Source of the DNA: Candidatus Chryseobacterium colombiense
GTDB lineage: Bacteria; Bacteroidota; Bacteroidia; Flavobacteriales; Weeksellaceae
Direction of reading: 5' to 3'
Length of the DNA stretch: 64,000 nt
Assembly (NCBI GenBank): GCA_029203185.1
Contig: CP119310.1
Location: 992,001 to 1,056,000 of the forward strand
Below, piece after piece: positions 59,245 through 64,000 of this stretch (position 1 is the first letter of the stretch; every line of letters begins with the position of its first letter). A program made the position numbers and the translations under genes. The notes under the pieces are model-generated. The model searched no databases. It was not told the origin of the DNA and was given only the letters and a program-made list of their open reading frames with translations.

Positions 59245-59287
59245 CGTAGTTAAATAACTACACATAAATTCGTAGTTAAATAACTTC
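59245..59287 (+). promoter_or_regulatory. Tandem ArsR-type operators
   Basis: CGTAGTTAAATAACTAC (59245-59261) and CGTAGTTAAATAACTTC (59271-59287) are near-identical, 26 bp apart. The first has perfect GTAGTTA/TAACTAC arms around AA. The second ends 3 bp before the ArsR start codon, so a bound dimer should block transcription or initiation. Confidence 0.65.
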
Positions 59288-59290
59288 ATA

Positions 59291-59614
59291 ATGAATTTAA
59301 GACGAGATGTATTTCAGGCTATAGCTGATCCTACCAGAAGATCAATATTGATGCTGGTTGCTGCACAATCTATGACTGCGGGTGCAATTGCTTCAAATTT
59401 TGATACCGCGAGACCTACCGTTTCAAAACACCTTCAAATCCTTACAGAATGTGAATTATTAAGATCTGAACAAAACGGCCGTGAAATTATCTATCATTTA
59501 AATCCTGTGAAAATGAAAGAAATCGCAGACTTTATCGAACCTTTCCGCGAAATGTGGGACGACAGATTCAACAAACTGGAAGACTTAATGAAAAATTACC
59601 AATCAAAAAAATAG
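59291..59614 (+). CDS. ArsR-family transcriptional regulator
   Basis: 107 residues. The winged helix is FQAIADPTRRSILMLVAAQSMTAGAIASNFDTARPTVSKHLQILTECELLRSEQNGREIIYHL, classic ArsR/SdpR type. No CxC metal site is present, so it is not a metal sensor of the ArsR kind but belongs to the group paired with SRPBCC (AHSA1) proteins. It is 4 bp before the SRPBCC gene. Two palindromic sites lie directly upstream and suggest autorepression. Confidence 0.92.
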   Translation: MNLRRDVFQAIADPTRRSILMLVAAQSMTAGAIASNFDTARPTVSKHLQILTECELLRSEQNGREIIYHLNPVKMKEIADFIEPFREMWDDRFNKLEDLMKNYQSKK

Positions 59615-59618
59615 AAAT

Positions 59619-60075
59619 ATGGAACTGAAAACCAAAATACACGCCGAAGACGGAAAGCAGGAAATCTTCATCACCAGAGAATTTGATTTACCTATCGAAT
59701 TATTGTTCAAAGCTTATACAGAAGCTGAACTTTTCGAACAATGGATGGGTACAAAAGTGACAAAATTTGAAAACAAACCGCATGGAAGCTATCGATTTGA
59801 AACCTCCAATCCAGAAGGCAATATAGTTTTCAGTGCCAATGGAACCATTCACGAAATTGTTCAGAATGAGAAAATTACAATTTGAAAAAATTACTGATAC
59901 CACAAGTAAAATAACCATTCAGACGATTTATAAATCAGTGGATTTTAGAGATCAGATGCTGAAATTACCTTTTGCACAAGGCATCAATATGGCTCATAAC
60001 CGTTTACAGGAAATAATTCAGAAATTAGTTGTTAGTTGTAAAATTAACAATTCACTATTGGCAATTGACCATTAA
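59619..60075 (+). pseudogene. SRPBCC/AHSA1-family protein, broken by internal deletion and frameshift
   Basis: The first frame (59619-59885, 88 residues) begins MELKTKIHAEDGKQEIFITREFDLPIELLFKAYTEAELFEQWMGTKV, the AHSA1 start, and runs to NEKITI then TGA. The C-terminal half is in another frame (about 59876-60075): FEKITDTTSKITIQTIYKSVDFRDQMLKLPFAQGINMAHNRLQEIIQKL. Homologues have about 15 further residues between these parts, so a deletion at the near-repeat GAAAATTAC / GAAAAAATTAC (59871-59895) probably removed them and shifted the frame. A short extension into an intergenic repeat follows the second part. The paired ArsR gene is intact. Confidence 0.75.
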
Positions 60076-60077
60076 AA
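60049..60077. repeat. CAATTGAC-type intergenic repeat, copy 2
   Basis: AATTCACTATTG at 60049-60060 and CAATTGACCATTAAAA at 60062-60077 match 31161-31200. It forms the 3' end of the broken SRPBCC frame. Confidence 0.55.
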
Positions 60078-60092
60078 AATTACTTATAAATT

Positions 60093-60670
60093 ATGAATCC
60101 AAAAGTTGATTTCTTCTTTGATAAAGCCACACAATGGCAAAAGAATTTGAAAGACTAAGAGCAATTGCCCTAGAAACCGAAATTATAGAAGATCTGAAAT
60201 GGGGATGCCCGTGTTATACGTATGAAGGAAAAAATATTTTCTTAATTCACGGTTTTAAAGAATATTGTGCACTACTCTTTTTCAAAGGTGCTTTAATGAA
60301 AGATCCTGAAAAGATTTTAATTCAGCAGACTGAAAATGTACAGGCAGCAAGACAGATCCGATTTACAGATGTACAGCAGATCATTGATTTGGAAAAGACT
60401 CTCAGAGCTTATATTTTTGAAGCCGTAGAGATTGAAGAATCCGGAGCAAAAGTTGAGATGAAGAAAACGAAGGAATTCGAAATGCCCGAAGAATTTCAAC
60501 AACAGTTGGATGGAAACATGACTTTGAAAGAAGCCTTCCAAGCTTTAACACCGGGAAGGCAGCGTGCTTACCTGCTCTATTTTTCGTCCGCAAAGCAACC
60601 TAAGACGAGAACCTCCAGAATTGAAAAATGCATTCCGGAAATTCTTAATGGAAAAGGGTTGAATGATTAA
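60093..60670 (+). pseudogene. YdeI/OmpD-associated, DUF1801-type protein with 5' frameshift
   Basis: ATG 60093 opens MNPKVDFFFDKATQWQKNLKD and stops. From ATG 60134 a second frame reads MAKEFERLRAIALETEIIEDLKWGCPCYTYEGKNIFLIHGFKEYCALLFFKGAL and runs to 60670 (178 residues). Adding one A to the AAAA run at 60139-60142 joins them as DKATQWQKEFERLRAIAL, the usual start of the family. GCPCYTY, KNIFLIHGFKEYCALLFFKGALMKDPE and the C-terminal TPGRQRAYLLYFSSAKQPKTRTSRIEKCIP are family blocks. Translation from 60134 would lose only the first ~16 residues, so partial function is possible. Function of the family is unknown. Confidence 0.75.
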
Positions 60671-60738
60671 AATGGGAATTATATACAGTAAAACAAAGTC
60701 TCATCGTAACTTCCAAAAATACCATAACAAAACAACAT

Positions 60739-61296
60739 ATGAACAGAAAAACAATGACGCTCCAACAAAGCGAAGAGCTTTTAAAAGTTCTGAAAATCCG
60801 TTTTGAAAACAATATGAACCGCCACGAAGGGTTAGATTGGGATAAAATTCAGGCAAAGCTGGAGAAAAATCCTGAAAAACTTTGGTCTTTAAATCAAATG
60901 GAAGAAACAGAAGGTGAACCTGATGTAGTAAGTTATGACAAAACAACTGATGAATATATCTTCTTCGACTGTTCACAGGAAAGTCCGAAGCGCCGAAATC
61001 TCTGCTATGATTATCCCGCCTGGGAAGCCCGAAAAGCCAATAAACCTGAAAATAACGTGATCGACACGGCTTCGGAAATGGGAATTGAACTTCTTGATGA
61101 AGAACAGTATCGCCAACTTCAGAAATTTGGGAAATTTGACCTGAAAACTTCGAGTTGGATAAAAACTCCTTCGACAATCAGAGAATTAGGAGGAGCAATT
61201 TTCTGCGACCGCCGTTACAATACTGTATTCACTTATCACAACGGAGCAGATTCTTATTACGCAGCAAGAGGTTTCCGGGGATTTTTGAAGGTATAA
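60739..61296 (+). CDS. DUF4256 family protein
   Basis: 185 residues, soluble. RFENNMNRHEGLDWDKIQAKLEKNPEKLWSLNQMEETEGEPDVV, then EYIFFDCSQESPKRRNLCYDYPAWEARKANKP and TIRELGGAIFCDRRYNTVFTYHNGADSYYAARGFRGFL match the DUF4256 family. Conserved Cys and acidic residues hint at catalysis, but nothing is proven. It starts 69 bp after the DUF1801-type gene. The ATG at 60754 (MTLQQSEELL) is an alternative start. Confidence 0.85.
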   Translation: MNRKTMTLQQSEELLKVLKIRFENNMNRHEGLDWDKIQAKLEKNPEKLWSLNQMEETEGEPDVVSYDKTTDEYIFFDCSQESPKRRNLCYDYPAWEARKANKPENNVIDTASEMGIELLDEEQYRQLQKFGKFDLKTSSWIKTPSTIRELGGAIFCDRRYNTVFTYHNGADSYYAARGFRGFLKV

Positions 61297-61370
61297 TTTT
61301 TAATATAGATTCAATAATAAAATGATTATTTTAGCAACTTCGAAATTTAGCTAATACAACAAAAAGGATT

Positions 61371-61871
61371 ATGAAAAAGTTGATCTTATTAAGTACAGTA
61401 TCCGTTTTTTTAATGAACTGTAACAAAAAAACAGAAACAGCAGCTCCAAAAATAGAAGCAGATTCTACTGCAACTACTGAAAAAGTAGTTGATACTTTAG
61501 GACCAAAATCATTCTGCTATATGGGAGTAACCGGAAAAGATTCTGTATTTGCCAGTATTGATGATAATCTGGGAACCATTACCGGTAAAATGTCTTATAA
61601 AAACTTCGAAAAGGACAGTAACAAAGGTGATATTTCAGGTTATAAATCCGGAGATACCTTAAAACTGACTTATGAATTCGAATCTGAAGGCAAAAAAAGC
61701 TCAAGAGATATTTTCTTTATTCAAAAAAATAATTCTTTATTAGAAGGTATTGGAGCACATAAAGAAGAAAACGGACAGGTAAAATATAGCAGTGAAAAAA
61801 ACATCAGTTATAAAGATGGTCAGAAACTGGAAACTGCCGACTGCAATATAGTAAACAAAGCTTTAAAATAA
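61371..61871 (+). CDS. Lipoprotein of unknown function
   Basis: 166 residues. The start MKKLILLSTVSVFLMNC gives a lipobox (FLMNC) with Cys17. A Thr/Ala-rich linker follows, then a compact domain of about 110 residues (KSFCYMGVTGKDSVFASIDDNLGTITGKMSYKNFEKDSNKGDISGYKSGDTLKLTYEF) of alternating strands, with Cys near 49 and 160 that may form a disulfide. No family recognised. Such proteins in Chryseobacterium are annotated only as lipoproteins; a lipid-binding or signalling role cannot be claimed. Confidence 0.8.
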   Translation: MKKLILLSTVSVFLMNCNKKTETAAPKIEADSTATTEKVVDTLGPKSFCYMGVTGKDSVFASIDDNLGTITGKMSYKNFEKDSNKGDISGYKSGDTLKLTYEFESEGKKSSRDIFFIQKNNSLLEGIGAHKEENGQVKYSSEKNISYKDGQKLETADCNIVNKALK

Positions 61872-61888
61872 ATAAAATTAAAATATTT

Positions 61889-61974
61889 GAACCATTAAGA
61901 TGATTTAGAAGTTAAGCAAAATTAAGATGAAGCGAAATCAACTTAATATTCTTAAAACAAAATCTTAATGGTTC
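61889..61974. repeat. Intergenic CTTAATGGTT repeat, copy 2, with 13-bp arms
   Basis: GAACCATTAAGAT (61889-61901) and its exact complement (61962-61974) flank a 60-nt centre that itself contains TTAAG pieces. The 12-mer core also occurs at 38616-38627. It lies between converging genes. Confidence 0.6.
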
Positions 61975-61991
61975 AGATTTATGTTAATCAA

Positions 61992-63035
61992 TTATATCTC
62001 AATACTTAATTCTTTCTGAATAATTTTAATAAAATCATTTACAGGCTCATCTCCCGTATTCCAGGAAGTAATTAGGCGGATGGCTGAGAAGTTTTCATCG
62101 ATTTTTTTCCAGACATAAAATTCAAATTTTTCGGAGAGTTTCTGAATTAAATCATTGCTTAAAATCGGGAAAATCTGATTCGTGTAAGTATCTGATAAGA
62201 ACTTTACTCCTCTTTCCTTCATTACATTTTTGATTTTCATGGCTTGCTGATTCGCATGTTTTGCAAGATCAAAATAAAGATCATCTTTCATCAGTTCTAA
62301 AAACTGAATTCCAAGCAGTCTTCCTTTTGCCAGCAATGCTCCTTTTTGTTTAATATTAAAAGCAAAGTCCTGTTGAAGCTCTTTATTATTGATGACGATG
62401 GCTTCACCAATTAAAGCTCCGTTTTTAGTTCCGCCCAAATAAAAAATGTCGGTAAGCTCTGCAACCTTTTCCAATGTCAGATCACTGATTTCGGAAGTCA
62501 GGCCGTGTCCCATTCTTGCCCCGTCCATAAACAATAATAAATTGTTTTTCCGGCAAAATTCTGATAGTTCCTGCAATTCTTTTAAGGTGTAAATTGTTCC
62601 CAGTTCCGTAGAATTAGAAATATATACCAGCTTAGGCATTACCTGATGCGGAACATTTTTGTGGTTTTCCAGGACAGGAATGATATCTTCGGGAATCAGT
62701 TTTCCATCCTCTTTTTCTATGCTTAAAATCTTATGTCCGGTTGCTTCAATGGCACCGGTTTCATTATTCAGAATATGTCCGGTTGACGCTGAAACAGCAC
62801 ATTGATAAGGTCTTAAAACGGAAGAAATTACAATTAAATTAGCCTGGGTTCCGCCGGAAACAAGATAAACTTCTGAGTCCGTTTTTTTTATTCTTTGTTT
62901 AATTAATGCTTTAGCTTCTAAAGAATACCGGTCTTCTCCATATCCAGCCTGCTGATCTGTATTATACTCTGAAAGAGCCCGTAAAATATGAGGATGACAC
63001 CCCTCTGAATAGTCGTTTTTGAATGAAAATTTCAT
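61992..63035 (-). CDS. Threonine aldolase family (beta-eliminating lyase)
   Basis: 347 residues, PLP fold type I. It splits L-threonine or L-allo-threonine to glycine and acetaldehyde. FKNDYSEGCHPHILRALSEYNTDQQAGYGEDRYSLEA, VSGGTQANLIVISSVLRPYQCAVSASTGHILNNETGAIEATGHKIL, LFMDGARMGHGL and YLGGTKNGALIGEAIVI with the PLP Lys in GGTKNG are the LtaE blocks. Starting ATG at 63035 is the natural first residue (MKFSFKNDYSEG). The gene is divergent from the DtxR-type regulator. Confidence 0.9.
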   Translation of the reverse strand: MKFSFKNDYSEGCHPHILRALSEYNTDQQAGYGEDRYSLEAKALIKQRIKKTDSEVYLVSGGTQANLIVISSVLRPYQCAVSASTGHILNNETGAIEATGHKILSIEKEDGKLIPEDIIPVLENHKNVPHQVMPKLVYISNSTELGTIYTLKELQELSEFCRKNNLLLFMDGARMGHGLTSEISDLTLEKVAELTDIFYLGGTKNGALIGEAIVINNKELQQDFAFNIKQKGALLAKGRLLGIQFLELMKDDLYFDLAKHANQQAMKIKNVMKERGVKFLSDTYTNQIFPILSNDLIQKLSEKFEFYVWKKIDENFSAIRLITSWNTGDEPVNDFIKIIQKELSIEI

Positions 63036-63088
63036 AAAGTAAAATTAAAAAAACTTAAAATATCAAGCATCAATATTTCACAATATTT

Positions 63089-63118
63089 TGTTAGATTTGT
63101 AACGAAAACCATCTAACA
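63089..63118 (+). promoter_or_regulatory. Candidate DtxR/MntR operator over the -7 box
   Basis: TGTTAGAT (63089-63096) and ATCTAACA (63111-63118) form an inverted repeat with a 14-bp spacer. The left arm overlaps the -7 box TAGATTTG (63092-63099), and the right arm ends 2 bp before the TTG start codon. This suits autoregulation by a metal-responsive repressor. Confidence 0.5.
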
Positions 63119-63120
63119 TT

Positions 63121-63774
63121 TTGAAAACAACATTAACCGAAGAAAACTATCTGAAAGCCTTATTTCATTTGGTTGACGTCGAAAGCAAAGTAACGATTAA
63201 TGAGCTCAGCAAATTCTTGACCGTAAAAATGCCGAGTGTTAACAATATGATGAAGAAATTTGCTGAAAAAGGCTGGGTGATCTATGAAACCTACAAACCG
63301 CTTATCGTGACTGAAAAAGGGCATCGTGAAGCTGCTTTGGTAGTACGAAAACACAGGCTTACGGAAATGTTTCTGGTAAAAAAGATGAATTTCGGCTGGG
63401 AAAACGTTCATGAAATTGCAGAACAGCTGGAACACGTTCATTCTGCTATTTTCTTTGATAAGATGGACGAAATTCTCAATTACCCGAAATTTGATCCTCA
63501 TGGAGAACCTATTCCCGATAAAGACGGAAATATTATTGCTCAGGATTTACAAAAACTAAGCAACTGTGATCCCGGAGAAACTGTAGTTTTCACTTCTGTA
63601 ACGCTTTCTGATGATGCTTTTCTTAATTATTTAACAGAAAGAAATTTGCTCCTGAATAAAAAAATAAAAGTCATCAAAATTGAAAATTTCGACAGATCCA
63701 TTACCATAGAAGTGGATGGCAAACAGGAAGTTCTAAGCAGAAAAGCGACTGATAAGATATTGGTAAAAAAGTAG
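63121..63774 (+). CDS. DtxR/MntR-family metal-dependent regulator (TTG start)
   Basis: 217 residues if translation begins at TTG 63121, giving MKTTLTEENYLKALFHL, the usual N-terminus of the family; no ATG fits. The winged helix is KVTINELSKFLTVKMPSVNNMMKKFAEKGWVIYETYKPLIVTEKG, followed by the dimerisation/metal domain with VRKHRLTEMFLVKKMNFGWENVHEIAEQLEHVHSAIFFDKMDEIL and an SH3-like FeoA domain at about 155-215. His and Glu residues of the metal site (HRLTE, EQLEH) are present. It probably senses manganese or iron. The inverted repeat upstream suggests autoregulation. Confidence 0.9.
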   Translation: MKTTLTEENYLKALFHLVDVESKVTINELSKFLTVKMPSVNNMMKKFAEKGWVIYETYKPLIVTEKGHREAALVVRKHRLTEMFLVKKMNFGWENVHEIAEQLEHVHSAIFFDKMDEILNYPKFDPHGEPIPDKDGNIIAQDLQKLSNCDPGETVVFTSVTLSDDAFLNYLTERNLLLNKKIKVIKIENFDRSITIEVDGKQEVLSRKATDKILVKK

Positions 63775-63796
63775 ATTGAAATATTTCAATCTACTT
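63769..63796. terminator. Terminator of the DtxR-type gene
   Basis: A perfect 28-bp palindrome that begins just before the TAG stop (63772-63774) and ends in a T run, placed between converging genes. Confidence 0.8.
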
Positions 63797-63839
63797 TTTA
63801 TTTTATTATTTATAAAGATCTTTAAATCAGTGATATAAT

Positions 63840-64000
63840 TTACTTCAAACTGTTCTTTAAGATTTCCGAAACTTTTTCAATTTCTTCCATTGTATTGAAA
63901 TAATGAGGTGATAAACGAATGGCATGGTCTACCTCTTTAAAACTAAAATCAATTAATGCATCTCCTTTACGATGTTCTTTAAAGAATACATTATTATCAG
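63840..64000 (-). CDS. Class V aminotransferase, C-terminal part (runs off window)
   Basis: The stop codon complement is at 63840-63842 and the frame is open to the window edge, 53 codons. The sequence DALIDFSFKEVDHAIRLSPHYFNTMEEIEKVSEILKNSLK is the C-terminal end of class V PLP aminotransferases (the IRLSPHYFNT-EEI pattern, as in cysteine desulfurase-like and isopenicillin epimerase-like proteins). The catalytic Lys lies outside the window, so the reaction cannot be named. Confidence 0.72.
   Translation of the reverse strand, partial: DNNVFFKEHRKGDALIDFSFKEVDHAIRLSPHYFNTMEEIEKVSEILKNSLK

Noticed and set aside
59833..60075. Separate 80-codon gene starting at 59833
   Set aside because: Its first ~14 residues are the first frame of the SRPBCC gene read out of register; only the later part matches the AHSA1 C-terminus, so it is the second half of one broken gene.
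1..64000. tRNA, rRNA, CRISPR arrays, transposases or prophage genes
   Set aside because: I looked through intergenic regions and gene products and found none; small tRNAs could be missed by eye, so a tRNA scan would be decisive.

Overview
The window looks like chromosome of a low-GC Flavobacteriia, most likely Chryseobacterium or a close Weeksellaceae relative. Evidence: two secreted enzymes end in type IX secretion (Por) sorting tails; there are TonB-dependent receptors, AraC regulators with membrane-embedded N-termini, and DUF3078 and PorT-like outer-membrane barrels; many genes follow a Bacteroidetes-type -7 box (TAnnTTTG), some with a TTG/TTTG about 19-22 bp upstream. No rRNA, tRNA, CRISPR array, phage module or transposase was recognised. 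All calls are by reading; no database search was run.

Layout. 1-7.0 kb: partial lipoprotein, T9SS zinc metalloprotease, acyl-CoA dehydrogenase, T9SS endonuclease I. 7.1-13.3 kb: sugar locus (frameshifted TonB receptor, GH37 trehalase, MFS permease, divergent AraC). 13.4-17.0 kb: SatD-like regulator with a three-copy operator array, DUF3307 protein, purC, purF. 17.1-26 kb: two paralogous barrels with sigma-54-like promoters, aroB, pseudouridine synthase, pncA, DEAD-box helicase, and a five-gene overlapping operon with DinB/YfiT-like and YtxJ-like proteins and a Crp-type regulator. 26-31 kb: membrane AraC divergent from a TonB receptor plus secreted tyrosine-phosphatase-like protein. 31-44.5 kb: rhodanese/DUF3817/membrane operon behind a 24-bp palindrome and TetR gene, a 3-hydroxyisobutyrate-dehydrogenase-like enzyme, CAT-like acetyltransferase, aspartic protease, LTA synthase-like phosphotransferase, MBL hydrolase, MFS, DsbA/FrnE-like protein, nucleosidase, AraC, S41 peptidase and GNAT.

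44.5-50.9 kb is the most interesting block: a MocR (GntR/aminotransferase) regulator diverges from a biotin operon (unknown-bioF-bioD-bioB-bioA). The unknown first gene encodes a predicted four-helix protein with the E / ExxH / E / ExxH pattern of ferritin-like diiron enzymes; the operon has no recognisable pimeloyl-forming gene (bioC, bioH, bioI, bioW, bioZ, bioG, bioV). A diiron oxidase supplying or processing the pimeloyl precursor is the leading hypothesis.

50.9-64 kb is accessory and regulator-rich: Lrp and an MFS exporter, a Gly/Val-rich four-cysteine peptide with a bacteriocin-like leader, an AraC gene whose putative 22-bp-period direct-repeat operator recurs before a decaying operon (frameshifted acetyltransferase, cupin, truncated hydrolase), HxlR, a possible Cys/Pro-Pro-Pro leader peptide before an EamA transporter, an ArsR gene with tandem operators followed by two broken genes (SRPBCC and a YdeI/DUF1801-type gene), DUF4256, a lipoprotein, a threonine aldolase, a DtxR-type regulator and a partial class V aminotransferase. 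Two of the frameshifts are explained by loss of one A from an A run, so assembly error must be excluded before calling them pseudogenes.
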